Assembly: GCF_039543205.1 (NCBI RefSeq)
Contig: NZ_BAABJH010000006.1
Coordinates: forward strand, 310,001 to 374,000
From: Flaviramulus_B aquimarinus
Lineage (GTDB): Bacteria > Bacteroidota > Bacteroidia > Flavobacteriales > Flavobacteriaceae
DNA: 64,000 nucleotides
Direction: 5' to 3'
Under the pieces are notes generated by a model. It saw nothing but the letters and a program-made list of their open reading frames with translations, was not told where the DNA came from and made no database searches. The stretch's first letter is position 1, and the number at the start of each line of letters is the position of its first letter. This document shows positions 52,259-62,224 of this stretch, piece after piece. The position numbers and the translations under genes were made by a program.

Positions 52259-53341
52259 ATGAAAAACACAGCCTTAACAGAAACTCACGAAGCTCTTGGA
52301 GCTAAAATAGTGCCTTTTGCAGGCTATAATATGCCAGTACAATATGAAGGTGTTAATATTGAACACGAAACGGTTCGTAATGCAGTTGGGGTGTTTGATG
52401 TATCGCACATGGGCGAATTTTTAATTGAAGGTGAACATGCACTTGAATTAATACAAAGCGTATCGAGTAATGATGCTTCTAAATTAACTATTGGAAAAGC
52501 TCAATACAGTTGTTTACCAAATGATGAAGGTGGTATTGTTGATGATTTAATCATATATAAAATTAAAGAAGAGCAATATTTATTAGTTGTTAATGCTAGT
52601 AATATAGAAAAAGATTGGAATTGGATTCAATCTAAAAATACTGTTGGTGCCACAATGCGTAATTTAAGTGAAGACTATTCACTTCTTGCCATTCAAGGCC
52701 CAAAAGCCATTGAAGCCATGCAGAGTCTAACGAGCCATGATTTATCTGCTATAAAATTCTATAATTTTGTAGTTGGCGATTTTGCTGGTATTGAACATGT
52801 TATAATTTCTGCAACAGGATATACCGGAAGTGGCGGATTTGAAATCTACTGTAAAAATTCAGAAATAAAACAAGTATGGGATGAGGTTTTAGAAGCAGGA
52901 TCAGATTTCGGCATCAAACCCATTGGCCTAGCCGCTCGTGATACCTTGCGTTTAGAAATGGGGTATTGCCTTTACGGAAATGATATTGATGATACCACCT
53001 CGCCTATTGAAGCTGGCTTAAGTTGGATAACAAAATTCACTAAAGATTTTACGAATTCAAAGGCTTTAAAAGCAGAAAAAGAACGTGGACCAGAACGCAA
53101 ACTAATCGCTTTTGAGTTAGATGAACGTGGTATTCCGCGTCAAGGTTATGATATTGTAGACAATCAAGGCAAAATTATTGGTAAGGTGACCTCAGGAACC
53201 ATGTCGCCGTCTTTAGGCAAAGGTATTGGTTTAGGTTATGTACCCACTATTTTTAGTGATGTAAGTAGTAAAATCAATATTCAAATTCGTAAAAAAGCAA
53301 TACCAGCTACCGTTATAAAATTACCATTTTATAAAAGCTAA
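52259..53341 (+). CDS. gcvT: Glycine cleavage system T protein
   Basis: A 360-residue aminomethyltransferase. I place the start at 52259 (MKNTALTETHEALGAK), the canonical N-terminus; seven residues are possible upstream. Family marks are FAGYNMPVQYEG, VGVFDVSHMGEF, ISATGYTGSGGFEIYC (folate-binding region) and LAARDTLRLEMGYCLYG. It transfers the aminomethyl carbon to tetrahydrofolate. gcvH and gcvP are not in the window, as is usual in this group where gcv genes are scattered. Confidence 0.95.
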   Translation: MKNTALTETHEALGAKIVPFAGYNMPVQYEGVNIEHETVRNAVGVFDVSHMGEFLIEGEHALELIQSVSSNDASKLTIGKAQYSCLPNDEGGIVDDLIIYKIKEEQYLLVVNASNIEKDWNWIQSKNTVGATMRNLSEDYSLLAIQGPKAIEAMQSLTSHDLSAIKFYNFVVGDFAGIEHVIISATGYTGSGGFEIYCKNSEIKQVWDEVLEAGSDFGIKPIGLAARDTLRLEMGYCLYGNDIDDTTSPIEAGLSWITKFTKDFTNSKALKAEKERGPERKLIAFELDERGIPRQGYDIVDNQGKIIGKVTSGTMSPSLGKGIGLGYVPTIFSDVSSKINIQIRKKAIPATVIKLPFYKS

Positions 53342-53359
53342 TTCTTTTTAGCTAAAAAG

Positions 53360-54208
53360 TTGCGAATGAAAATGGTCATGAGGAAAGAAAGTAAACATAA
53401 AATTTTAATTTTAGGAGCAAGTGGTTTTTTAGGCGGTGCCATTTATAAAGAACTCTGCTCCTATTTTAGGACTTTCGGAACTTATAACATTTCAAATGCT
53501 GTATTTGAAAAGAATAAACACTTTTTTCAGTACAATATTGAAGAAGATGATATTTATGAAATCTTAGATATTGTAAAGCCTACCATTATTATTTCTGCGC
53601 TCCGCGGCAATTTTTCAAAACAAGTATTGATACATCAGCATCTAGCAGAATATGTCTTTACAAATAAAATCAAGCTTCTTTATTTGTCATCAGCCAATGT
53701 TTTTGATGCCTATATAAAGTATCCAAGTTACGAACAGGATAAGACCTATAGTAATAGCATTTATGGACATTTCAAAATAAAAATAGAAAATATGCTATTA
53801 CGTTTGCCTAAAAAGCAAATTGCTATTTTAAGATTACCTATGGTTTTTGGGTCACAATCGCCAAGAGTACAAGAAATCATTCAATATATAAAAGACAAAG
53901 AGCCTATTGAGGTATTCCCTAATTTAATAATGAATGTAACAACAGATTCTAAAATAACACAGCAAATCCATTACATCATTAACAGAAATAAATTTGGTAT
54001 TTTTCATTTAGGAAGTAATGATTTAGTACACCATGATGATTTTATTAAGGAAATTGTCAATGCGTTTCCGTTTGAAGAAAAAGCGATTTACAAACGTGTT
54101 TATACTACAAATGATGATAGATATTTAGCCGTTTTACCAAAGTTCAACAAACTTCCAAAACATCTTCAACTTTATAGTCAAGACATAATTTCAGAATTAA
54201 AAATATAG
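53360..54208 (+). CDS. NAD(P)-dependent sugar-nucleotide reductase/epimerase-like protein
   Basis: About 282 residues of extended SDR fold: nucleotide loop ILGASGFLGGAIYKEL and the Y-x-x-x-K pair in IYGHFKIKIE. It is closest in pattern to RmlD-type dTDP-4-dehydrorhamnose reductases (ILRLPMVFGSQ, YVFTNKIKLLYLSSANVFD). No other rhamnose genes are near. The N-terminus has four Met residues within nine codons; the start could be 53360, 53366, 53372 or 53378. Confidence 0.8.
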   Translation: MRMKMVMRKESKHKILILGASGFLGGAIYKELCSYFRTFGTYNISNAVFEKNKHFFQYNIEEDDIYEILDIVKPTIIISALRGNFSKQVLIHQHLAEYVFTNKIKLLYLSSANVFDAYIKYPSYEQDKTYSNSIYGHFKIKIENMLLRLPKKQIAILRLPMVFGSQSPRVQEIIQYIKDKEPIEVFPNLIMNVTTDSKITQQIHYIINRNKFGIFHLGSNDLVHHDDFIKEIVNAFPFEEKAIYKRVYTTNDDRYLAVLPKFNKLPKHLQLYSQDIISELKI

Positions 54209-54263
54209 TTGTCAATAAACAAGTAAATGATTAATTTGTAAAAAATTATCATTTCAATAAATT

Positions 54264-54554
54264 ATGGTTAAATTTTCAGAAGACGACATCGAAAAAAAAT
54301 TACTTCGCTTTCCAGATTGGGAATTTTATGACAATGCCATTCATGCCGAATTTGAATTCGAAAATTTCAAAGATTGTTTCAGTGCTATGAGCAGGATTGC
54401 TTTTGAATGTGAAGCCTTAAACCATCATCCAAATTGGTCTAATGTCTATAATGTGTTAACTATTTCATTATCTACACACGATGCAAATGGTGTTACCAAT
54501 AAAGATTTTAAATTAGCAGAAGCTATAGAAAACATTGTAGAACCTGAGGAATAA
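54264..54554 (+). CDS. Pterin-4a-carbinolamine dehydratase
   Basis: A 96-residue protein with the PCD signature: FECEALNHHPNWSNVYN, then LSTHDANGVTNKDFKLA. The HHP and the later His and Asp residues form the active site. It recycles the pterin cofactor of aromatic amino acid hydroxylases, or acts in molybdopterin-related metabolism. No hydroxylase is adjacent. Confidence 0.93.
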   Translation: MVKFSEDDIEKKLLRFPDWEFYDNAIHAEFEFENFKDCFSAMSRIAFECEALNHHPNWSNVYNVLTISLSTHDANGVTNKDFKLAEAIENIVEPEE

Positions 54555-54643
54555 TTTGCTATTAAGCATTAGGTTTTTAACTTTGTTGAAATTTCAAAAA
54601 AATAATTCTACTTCAAGGGAATTAAAATAAAATAATTCAAATT

Positions 54644-55363
54644 ATGGGAAGAGCTTTTGAGTTTAGAAAAGCAAGAAAAATGAAACGCTGGTCTGCTATG
54701 AGCAAAGCCTTTACACGTATTGGAAAGGACATTGTTATGGCTGTAAAGGAAGGTGGACCAGATCCAGATAGTAATTCACGTTTAAGAGCTGTTATTCAGA
54801 ATGCCAAGTCTGTAAACATGCCAAAAGACAATGTGGAACGTGCTATAAAAAAAGCAAGTGAAAAAGGACAAGGCGATTATAAAGAAGTTATTTTTGAAGG
54901 CTATGCACAGCATGGTATAGCTGTTTTAGTTGAAACAGCAACAGATAACAATACCCGAACAGTAGCTAACGTACGTAGTTATTTTAATAAATGTGATGGC
55001 AGTTTAGGTACTTCTGGTTCTGTGGTTTTTATGTTTGACCATACCTGTAATTTTAGAATTAATGCAGAAGGCTTAGACCCCGAAGACATAGAACTTGAAT
55101 TTATAGATTTTGGTGCAGAAGAAGTTTTTGCAGATGACGATGGTATTCTAATCTATGCGCCTTTTGAAAGCTTTGGAGCCATTCAAGCTGAATTAGAACG
55201 TAGAGATATTGAAATCTTGTCTTCCGGTTTTGAGCGTATTCCGCAAGTAACAAAACAATTAAACACAGAGCAAGCTACAGATGTAGAAAAACTATTAGAA
55301 AAACTTGAAGAGGATGATGATGTGCAAAACGTTTATCATACTATGGAAGAAACAACAGAATAA
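54644..55363 (+). CDS. YebC/PmpR-family protein
   Basis: A 239-residue protein: the N-terminal KARKMKRWSAMSKAFTRIGK, ARNAKSVNMPKDNVERAIKKA-like region and EVIFEGYAQHGIAVLVETAT define the YebC family. Members bind DNA or the ribosome; YebC2-type paralogues help translation of proline stretches. It converges with the NYN gene with four bases between stops. Confidence 0.93.
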   Translation: MGRAFEFRKARKMKRWSAMSKAFTRIGKDIVMAVKEGGPDPDSNSRLRAVIQNAKSVNMPKDNVERAIKKASEKGQGDYKEVIFEGYAQHGIAVLVETATDNNTRTVANVRSYFNKCDGSLGTSGSVVFMFDHTCNFRINAEGLDPEDIELEFIDFGAEEVFADDDGILIYAPFESFGAIQAELERRDIEILSSGFERIPQVTKQLNTEQATDVEKLLEKLEEDDDVQNVYHTMEETTE

Positions 55364-55367
55364 ATAA

Positions 55368-56102
55368 TTATTTATTCTTCACATAAATCAATTTAAATCG
55401 CCCATTAGATTTATCGCGTTGTTCAATTTCAAATTGTGGAAGTGATTTAAAAAGTGGTGTTAGTTTTTGAAAACCAAAGTTACGCGAATCGAAGTTTGGC
55501 TGCTTTTTTAAAATTAAAGACCCAACATCACCTAAAAATGCCCAACCATCATCATCGGCAGCATCAGCAACCGAATTTTTAAGCAGCCTTATGACTTTAG
55601 GTGTGATATTATATAAATTAGTCTTTTTAGGTTTTCCGCTTTTATCATCTTTATCACTATCGTCCTCAGTTGAAAGAATCTCTAAATAAATAAACTTATC
55701 GCAAGCTACTATAAACGGATTTGGTGTTTTCTTTTCTCCCATACCGTAAACAACCATAGCTGCTTCACGTAAGCGTGTAGCCAGTTTTGTAAAATCACTG
55801 TCAGATGACACCAAGCAAAATCCATTCACTTTTTCAGAATATAAAATATCCATAGCATCAATAATCATTGCTGAATCGGTGGCATTTTTACCAGTAGTAT
55901 ATCCATATTGTTGTATAGGCGTTATGGCATTTTCAAGCAATACATTTTTCCATTTAGATAAATGTGGTTTAGTCCAATCGCCATAAATCCTTTTTATAGT
56001 TGGTGTCCCATATTTGGCAATTTCTTCCATCATTTCAGAAATATATTTTGATGGGATATTATCTCCATCTATCAATACGGCAATTTTTGTGTCTTGTATC
56101 AT
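55368..56102 (-). CDS. NYN-domain (LabA-like) protein with C-terminal OST-HTH-like domain
   Basis: About 244 residues from the ATG at 56102 (MIQDTKIAVLIDGDNIPSKY); a Met 15 codons upstream (56147) is less likely. The NYN/PIN-like ribonuclease fold shows acidic residues in LIDGDN, NATDSAMIIDAMD and LVSSDSDFTKLATRLREAA. The C-terminal 75 residues (DDDGWAFLGDVGSLILKKQP) resemble an OST-HTH/LOTUS RNA-binding domain. Probable RNase or RNA-binding regulator. Confidence 0.87.
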   Translation of the reverse strand: MIQDTKIAVLIDGDNIPSKYISEMMEEIAKYGTPTIKRIYGDWTKPHLSKWKNVLLENAITPIQQYGYTTGKNATDSAMIIDAMDILYSEKVNGFCLVSSDSDFTKLATRLREAAMVVYGMGEKKTPNPFIVACDKFIYLEILSTEDDSDKDDKSGKPKKTNLYNITPKVIRLLKNSVADAADDDGWAFLGDVGSLILKKQPNFDSRNFGFQKLTPLFKSLPQFEIEQRDKSNGRFKLIYVKNK

Positions 56103-56258
56103 AATGGCTAAAGATAAAGAAATATAACAGAAGGTATTAACAAGCACTCTATTAATTATTTTAACTTTTCTTTATATAAGTAAGCCTTAGTTTCTTTTTA
56201 CTTTTACTGAGACTAATTCAAGTAACTAGGATAACTCCTATAATCGTTTTCTAATATT

Positions 56259-58856
56259 ATGACACTACAAAAATTAAGTGCATTCAAATTTGTTTGCTTA
56301 GTATTTACCTCGCTCCTATTTTTAGCGCCTCAGCATATTGATGCTCAAACTAAAAAGAAGAAAAAAAAGAAAAACCAAACAGAAGTAATAGCTAAGCCTC
56401 CAGTTAAAAAGTCAAAAGATAAAACAATTAAAGACTTAACAAAAAGTAGTAAAAAAATTGAAGGTTTATTTACGATTTACCAAGATACTATAACAGGGGC
56501 AATACAAATGCTAATTTCAGAAGGTCAATTAGACAAAGAGTATATTTATTTTAGCCAAATAGCTGATGGCGTTAAAGATGCTGGCAGTACTGCAAGGGGT
56601 ATATATAAGGGTTCAAAAGTATTTAAAATTGAAAAGTATTTTAATAAAATAGAATTTGTAACACAAAACACATCATTTTATTTTGATCCAGAAAATCCAC
56701 TTTCAAAATCCAAAAACGCCAATATTAGCAATGGCAATATGGCTAGTTTAAAAATAGAAGCACAAGATCCAAAAGAAGGACTTTATTTAATTAAGGCAGA
56801 CGGATTATTTTTAAGCGAAACATTATCTCAAATAAAAAGCCCTAGCCACCCTGGAAAATCTTCAAAAGCTTTTAAATTAGGCAGTTTGAGCAAAACTAAA
56901 ACAAAGATTAATGCCATTAAAAATTATGAAGAAAACACAGATTTAGTTATTGAATATGTGTATTCATCACCATCGGTTTTAAATAGTGGGTCTAATGCTA
57001 TTTCTGACGGCAGAAATGTTAGTATTAAAGTACACCATAGTCTAATAGCTATGCCTGATAATGACTATGAAATTAGGTATGATGACCCAAGAGTTGGATA
57101 TTTTACAACTCAGGTTGATGACCAAACATCAACAAAAACAATTGCTTATCGTGATCTAGTGCACAGATGGCATTTAAAAAAGAAAGATCCTGAAGCAGAA
57201 CTATCTGAACCCGTAGAACCTATTACTTGGTGGATTGAAAACTCAACACCTTTAGAATGGCGAGAAACTATTAAAGAAGGCGTTTTACAATGGAACGTTG
57301 CTTTTGAAAAAGCAGGCTTTAAAAATGCGATACAAGTAAACGTTCAGCCAGATGATGCCGATTGGGATGCAGGAGATATAAAATATAATGTATTACGATG
57401 GACCTCTTCTCCAGATCCACTTTTTGGTGGTTACGGCCCTCGATTTTTTAACCCAAAAACAGGACAAATTTTAGGAGCAGACATTATGCTTGAGTTTATA
57501 CATTTTACAACTAGAGTATTTTATGATAAATTACTTGAAGGAACTAATTCAAACCATTCCGAAGAACATATTGAATATCATAAAGATATGCGTTGTTCAT
57601 TAGGGCATTTAATGCATGAGGATTTAATGTTTGCTAATGCCGTAGCCTCTGCAACTGATGCTTCAGATTTAGAAATGGAACGTATTAAAAGGGAATCTAT
57701 GCTAGCATTGATTATGCATGAAGTTGGCCATACCTTAGGTTTAAACCATAACATGAAAGCTAGTCAGTTATTTACCCCTGAACAATTGGGAAATCCAGAA
57801 TTCATAAAAGGAAAATGCTTAACAGCATCAGTCATGGATTATGCAACCTTAAACATAACTAGAGACCGAAGTAAGCAAGGACAATATGACGATGTTACTA
57901 TTGGCCCTTATGATATGTGGGCCATACAATTTGGTTATACGCCATTTAAAACAGATAAAGAAAAACTTGATTTATTAAGTTTATCTACAAGACCAGAACT
58001 TATTTTTGGTAATGATGCTGATGATATGCGCTCTCCCGGAAAAGCCATTGATCCAAGGGTAATGGTCAACGATCTATCTAGTGATGCTATAGCTTATGCT
58101 ATTGATCGTATTGAATTAGCCAATGATTTAATGAAAACAGCTAAAACTAAATTCATTAAGAATGATGAGTCTTATGAAGAATTACGACGTGTTTACCTAA
58201 GTCTTAGCGGACAAAAAGCAAGTGCTTCAAATATTATTTCCAGATATATAGGTGGGGTTTATGTTAATCGGGCCATGGCTGGGCAAAAAGGTGGAAAACA
58301 GCCTTATACGCCTGTGAGCTTAGAAGACCAAAAAAGAGCAATGAATGCTTTAAAAAACTATGTATTTGCATCTAATGCCTTTAATGCACCTAATGATTTA
58401 TATAATTATCTGGCCAAACAACGTAGAGGGTTTGATTTTAGGGATGCTCCAGAAGATCCCAAGATCCATAAACAAGTATTAGGATATCAAAAAATTGTAC
58501 TAAAACACTTGCTTCATCCAAATACATTGCAACGCATAACCGATTCTGAATTATACGGTAATAAGTACAGCTTATCTACATTTATGTCAGACTTGAACAA
58601 TGCTATTTTTAAATCGGATATTTATAGCAATGTAAATTCTTTTAGGCAAAACCTACAACTGGAATATGTAAACATGATGATAGGTATGTTAACGGGAAAA
58701 CAAAACAGTAAGTTTACACATAATTCAAAATCTATGGCTTTATATAATTTAAAGGCTATAAGAACAATGGCTGCACCTTCTGGCAATATAGCTTCGAGAG
58801 CCCACAAACAACATTTAAGAACACGTATTGATAATGCTATAAAAGAGATTAAATAG
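56259..58856 (+). CDS. Zinc-dependent metalloprotease (DUF5117/DUF5118 type)
   Basis: An 865-residue exported protein: signal peptide (about 1-29, ending HIDAQ), a Lys-rich linker, an N-terminal DUF5118/DUF5117-like region and a metzincin catalytic domain with H-E-V-G-H-x-x-G-x-x-H (H487, E488, H491, H497). The Met-turn is in SVMDYATLN. The C-terminal third is helical. Family members are common in Bacteroidetes and are thought to be periplasmic or surface proteases; the substrate is unknown. A terminator follows. Confidence 0.92.
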   Translation: MTLQKLSAFKFVCLVFTSLLFLAPQHIDAQTKKKKKKKNQTEVIAKPPVKKSKDKTIKDLTKSSKKIEGLFTIYQDTITGAIQMLISEGQLDKEYIYFSQIADGVKDAGSTARGIYKGSKVFKIEKYFNKIEFVTQNTSFYFDPENPLSKSKNANISNGNMASLKIEAQDPKEGLYLIKADGLFLSETLSQIKSPSHPGKSSKAFKLGSLSKTKTKINAIKNYEENTDLVIEYVYSSPSVLNSGSNAISDGRNVSIKVHHSLIAMPDNDYEIRYDDPRVGYFTTQVDDQTSTKTIAYRDLVHRWHLKKKDPEAELSEPVEPITWWIENSTPLEWRETIKEGVLQWNVAFEKAGFKNAIQVNVQPDDADWDAGDIKYNVLRWTSSPDPLFGGYGPRFFNPKTGQILGADIMLEFIHFTTRVFYDKLLEGTNSNHSEEHIEYHKDMRCSLGHLMHEDLMFANAVASATDASDLEMERIKRESMLALIMHEVGHTLGLNHNMKASQLFTPEQLGNPEFIKGKCLTASVMDYATLNITRDRSKQGQYDDVTIGPYDMWAIQFGYTPFKTDKEKLDLLSLSTRPELIFGNDADDMRSPGKAIDPRVMVNDLSSDAIAYAIDRIELANDLMKTAKTKFIKNDESYEELRRVYLSLSGQKASASNIISRYIGGVYVNRAMAGQKGGKQPYTPVSLEDQKRAMNALKNYVFASNAFNAPNDLYNYLAKQRRGFDFRDAPEDPKIHKQVLGYQKIVLKHLLHPNTLQRITDSELYGNKYSLSTFMSDLNNAIFKSDIYSNVNSFRQNLQLEYVNMMIGMLTGKQNSKFTHNSKSMALYNLKAIRTMAAPSGNIASRAHKQHLRTRIDNAIKEIK

Positions 58857-58878
58857 ATTATAAATTTAATTCATAAAA

Positions 58879-58909
58879 AAAAGCTACTTCGTTTAACGAA
58901 GTAGCTTTT
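58879..58909 (+). terminator. Intrinsic terminator of the metalloprotease gene
   Basis: AAAAGCTACTTCG (58879-58891) and CGAAGTAGCTTTT (58897-58909) form a perfect 13-bp stem with a 5-nt loop, 22 bp after the stop codon. Confidence 0.92.
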
Positions 58910-59024
58910 GCGTTTTGGAATAGCTGATGTTTCTTTTTAGGAACAAATAATTGTTTACTTTATGTTTCATATGCTATACTATCTAGGAAACAATTACTAT
59001 GCCACATTATACTGCTCAAGACAA

Positions 59025-59573
59025 TTAAGAATATTCAGGAATTTTACCTTTTACACCTTTGTAAAAATTGTGCATATATTGAAAATCTGCTGCTATATTA
59101 TCCGTAGGATAAAACGGTTCTGAAATTCTATTCTCTTTATTCTCAAAATCGAGGGTAAACATAATGATAGGGACTTGTGCTCGTTTTGCTATATAGTAGA
59201 AACCTGTACGCCATTCTTTTACTTTTTTTCTAGTACCTTCGGGAGCAAAAGCAATTCTAAACTCCTCATTATCCATAAATAACTTAGCAATAGCCTCAAC
59301 TTTATTTTCATTAGATTCTCTATTTAAAGGAGCTCCTCCTAAGGCTTTAAAAAACAAACCAATTGGGAATACAAACAATTCTTTCTTTCCAACAAAGTTT
59401 GTTTTTATATTTATAATTGCACGCAATAATATACTGATGTAGAAATCGTGCCAACTGGTATGGGGAGCAGCAATGATAACTGCTTTTTTTATCGTATTTT
59501 TTGAAAAACTTGTATTACCAACAACATGCCAACCTAAAATTTTATAATAAATAAGCTTGGCCAACCATTGCAT
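59025..59573 (-). CDS. Lysophospholipid acyltransferase (PlsC-like)
   Basis: A 182-residue PlsC-superfamily acyltransferase. The catalytic H-x4-D is in APHTSWHDF, motif II-like GKKELFVFPIGLFFKALGG and motif III FAPEGTRKK are present. It is short compared with canonical PlsC (about 240), as in many Bacteroidetes homologues. It lies directly downstream of the KdnB-like dehydrogenase with one base between them. Confidence 0.88.
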   Translation of the reverse strand: MQWLAKLIYYKILGWHVVGNTSFSKNTIKKAVIIAAPHTSWHDFYISILLRAIINIKTNFVGKKELFVFPIGLFFKALGGAPLNRESNENKVEAIAKLFMDNEEFRIAFAPEGTRKKVKEWRTGFYYIAKRAQVPIIMFTLDFENKENRISEPFYPTDNIAADFQYMHNFYKGVKGKIPEYS

Positions 59574-59574
59574 A

Positions 59575-60657
59575 CTACATTTTTTGATAAAGTGATTTTA
59601 ACTTTTCTGGAGTAATTATTTTTTTCCAATTTTTACCTAAAGCATTCTCCCAAAGTGGTTCTAGACTTAAAGCAACCTTAATCATGACATTAAAATCTGA
59701 ATCACTTAAATCTGCACAAAGCCCTTTTGGCAATACAATACCATGTTCGGCTTTCATTTGCTTAAAAAGCTTAACGCCTTCAGGATAAAATTCTTCTAAA
59801 TGGTCAAAAACAATACAGTTACCTATACCGTGTTTTGTTCCTAGTAGATAAGATAAACCGTAACTCATAGCATGGGCCACCCCAACTTGGGAATAAACAA
59901 TACTCATACCGCCATGCCACGAAGCCATCATCAATTTTTCCTGAGATTCAATATCAGAAAGATGGTCTTCTAAAAATATTTGTTTACACAAATCTAAAGC
60001 CATGTTTCCATAGCTTTCACTAAATGCATTTAAATAGGTACCTGTTAAAGATTCTATACAATGAATATAACAATCCATACCGGTATAAAACCATTGATCC
60101 TTAGGAACCCCTCTAGTAAGTTCTGAATCTAAGATAACTTGATCAAAGGGCGTAAAATCTGAATTTATACCTAGTTTTTTTTCAGGGCCAGTAAGCACTG
60201 TAGTTCTTGAAACTTCTGCTCCTGTTCCAGATATGGTTGGTACTCCAACATGATATATGGCTTTACTTTTAACTAAATCCCAACCTTGGTAATCTTTAGC
60301 ACTTCCTTCGTTTGTTAACATTATAGAAACGGCTTTTGCCAAATCCAATAATGTCCCACCGCCTATACCTATAACACCAGAAGGACGTTGCTTAGACATT
60401 AAAATAATGTCTTCTACAAGATCATCGACTTGTGAGGTTTTAGGTTCTTCTTCAGCTGAAACAAAAATAATTTTATCATCATAGGACAATTGTATCCTAG
60501 ATGTTAACCAAGAGTTATTTTTAAATACATCATCTACTAAAAAAATAAAAGGTGCATTTATGCCTAAGCGTTTTGAAGCTAAAACATCATTTAATTGATT
60601 GAAACTACCTCTACCAAAAATTACTCTTGGCACCATTGGAAAGTTTTTATAACTCAT
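59575..60657 (-). CDS. Iron-containing alcohol dehydrogenase, KdnB-like
   Basis: A 360-residue group III alcohol dehydrogenase. The nucleotide loop is GIGGGTLLDLAKA and metal-site segments are DCYIHCIESL, GVAHAMSYGL and KHGIGNCIVFDH. Overall pattern (VPRVIFGRGSFNQL, then TISGTGAEVSRTTVL) resembles KdnB, the oxidase of Kdo C8 in 8-amino-Kdo synthesis, and kdsB, the CMP-Kdo synthetase gene, lies two genes upstream. The partner aminotransferase (KdnA) is not in the window, so the exact activity is inference. Confidence 0.72.
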   Translation of the reverse strand: MSYKNFPMVPRVIFGRGSFNQLNDVLASKRLGINAPFIFLVDDVFKNNSWLTSRIQLSYDDKIIFVSAEEEPKTSQVDDLVEDIILMSKQRPSGVIGIGGGTLLDLAKAVSIMLTNEGSAKDYQGWDLVKSKAIYHVGVPTISGTGAEVSRTTVLTGPEKKLGINSDFTPFDQVILDSELTRGVPKDQWFYTGMDCYIHCIESLTGTYLNAFSESYGNMALDLCKQIFLEDHLSDIESQEKLMMASWHGGMSIVYSQVGVAHAMSYGLSYLLGTKHGIGNCIVFDHLEEFYPEGVKLFKQMKAEHGIVLPKGLCADLSDSDFNVMIKVALSLEPLWENALGKNWKKIITPEKLKSLYQKM

Positions 60658-60755
60658 TTATCATGTTTTCTTTTACAAATGTCAAAAATACTATTATTTT
60701 AAATTCTATACATTTAAAAATGCTTGGATTTATTAAAATTTCTTCATCCATCTGT

Positions 60756-61460
60756 TTAATTCAATAATTGCAATAACGCTCTTAAACTCTTAATCGTCTT
60801 ATAATTTTTTCCATTTGTTTCTTCTTCGGTAACTTGCTCGTGCGCCCAAGTGGTATGAAATGGTACATGAATGGCATGGGCTTTAATATGGATTAATGGT
60901 AAAACATCAGATTTCAATGAATTACCTATCATTAAAAATTCAGATGGTTTAATATCTAAATGGTTTAGTAATTTTGAATAGTTATCTTCTTTTTTATCGC
61001 TTAATACTTCAATGTGATGAAAATAATCAGTTAACCCAGATTTTTCAAGCTTTCGTTCTTGGTCTAGTAAATCGCCTTTTGTAGCAAGTATTAGTCTGTA
61101 TTTAGTTGATAAACTTTTCAAAACATCTTCTACACCATCGAGGAGTTCTACAGGCTTATTAAGCATATGTTTTCCTATATTCAAAATAGCTTCAATAGTT
61201 TTTGAAGATAGATTATAGTTTGATAATTCTAAAGCAGATTCTACCATAGATAATGTAAACGCTTTTACGCCATAGCCGTATAAAGGAAGATTGTTAATTT
61301 CCATTTTAAAAAGCTCTTGATCAATCTTATTTGGTGTTTCGTATTGCGATAATAGTTTACCAAATTCTATTTCAGCTTCTCTAAAATAGGTTTCATTAAC
61401 CCAAAGCGTATCATCAGCATCAAAGCCAATAACCTTAATGTTTTGATAATTTATTTCCAT
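60756..61460 (-). CDS. HAD-family hydrolase (YjjG-like)
   Basis: A 234-residue HAD phosphatase: motif I GFDADDTLW, motif II LILATKGD, motif III Lys in LSDKKEDNYSKLL, motif IV IGNSLKSDV. It has the all-alpha C1 cap. Its start lies 10 bp inside the upstream kdsB gene, so the two are coupled. A role as phosphatase in the Kdo branch is possible, but it does not look like KdsC. Confidence 0.85.
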   Translation of the reverse strand: MEINYQNIKVIGFDADDTLWVNETYFREAEIEFGKLLSQYETPNKIDQELFKMEINNLPLYGYGVKAFTLSMVESALELSNYNLSSKTIEAILNIGKHMLNKPVELLDGVEDVLKSLSTKYRLILATKGDLLDQERKLEKSGLTDYFHHIEVLSDKKEDNYSKLLNHLDIKPSEFLMIGNSLKSDVLPLIHIKAHAIHVPFHTTWAHEQVTEEETNGKNYKTIKSLRALLQLLN

Positions 61461-62179
61461 AATTTTTTTGCACGTTCTAAATCTTCAGGAGTATCAATTT
61501 CAACACCTTGTACATTGGTCTCGACCATTTTTATACGTTTACCGTATTCTAAATATCTTAATTGCTCTAATTTTTCAGACGCTTCTAAAGATTGCATGGG
61601 TAATTTATAAAAATCTAAAATAGCTTCTTTTCTAAAAGCATAAACCCCTTTGTGTTTGTAATACTTAACATCAACATTTTTATCTCTTGGATATGGGATT
61701 GGACTACGTGAAAAATACAAGGCAAAATTTGATTGGTCTAGAACAACCTTAACAGTATTAGGATTATTAATTTCATCAAGATCCGTAATATGAACCATTA
61801 ATGAAGCTAAATCAACGTCCTTACTAGAGTCATTTTTAAAGACTTCAATAAGTTTTACTAAAGATTCCCTATCTGTAAAAGGCTCATCACCCTGAACATT
61901 AATAACAACATCGATATCTAAAAACTCAACGGCTTCAGCTATTCTATCGCTACCACAATCGTGAGTTTTTTTACTCATCATGGCTTTTCCCCCATTACTT
62001 ACAATCTCATCATAAATAATATTACTATCGGTAACAACAATAACATCATCGAATAAATTTGTAGCCACAGTAGCTTCGTAAGTTCTTGTTATAACGGTTT
62101 TTCCACCAAGATCTTGCATAAGCTTACCTGGGAAACGTGATGCTGCATAACGTGCAGGAATCATTGAAATTATTTTCAT
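61451..62179 (-). CDS. kdsB: CMP-Kdo synthetase
   Basis: A 242-residue cytidylyltransferase: N-terminal MIPARYAASRFPGKLMQDLG, INVQGDEPFTD, and FSRSPIPYPR. It activates 3-deoxy-D-manno-octulosonate to CMP-Kdo for lipid A core assembly, which indicates an LPS- or lipooligosaccharide-bearing outer membrane. Its end overlaps the following HAD gene by 10 bp. Confidence 0.96.
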   Translation of the reverse strand: MKIISMIPARYAASRFPGKLMQDLGGKTVITRTYEATVATNLFDDVIVVTDSNIIYDEIVSNGGKAMMSKKTHDCGSDRIAEAVEFLDIDVVINVQGDEPFTDRESLVKLIEVFKNDSSKDVDLASLMVHITDLDEINNPNTVKVVLDQSNFALYFSRSPIPYPRDKNVDVKYYKHKGVYAFRKEAILDFYKLPMQSLEASEKLEQLRYLEYGKRIKMVETNVQGVEIDTPEDLERAKKLWK

Positions 62180-62224
62180 CTACTAAAAATATTACGTTTC
62201 AAAAATAGTATAATTTTATAGGTT

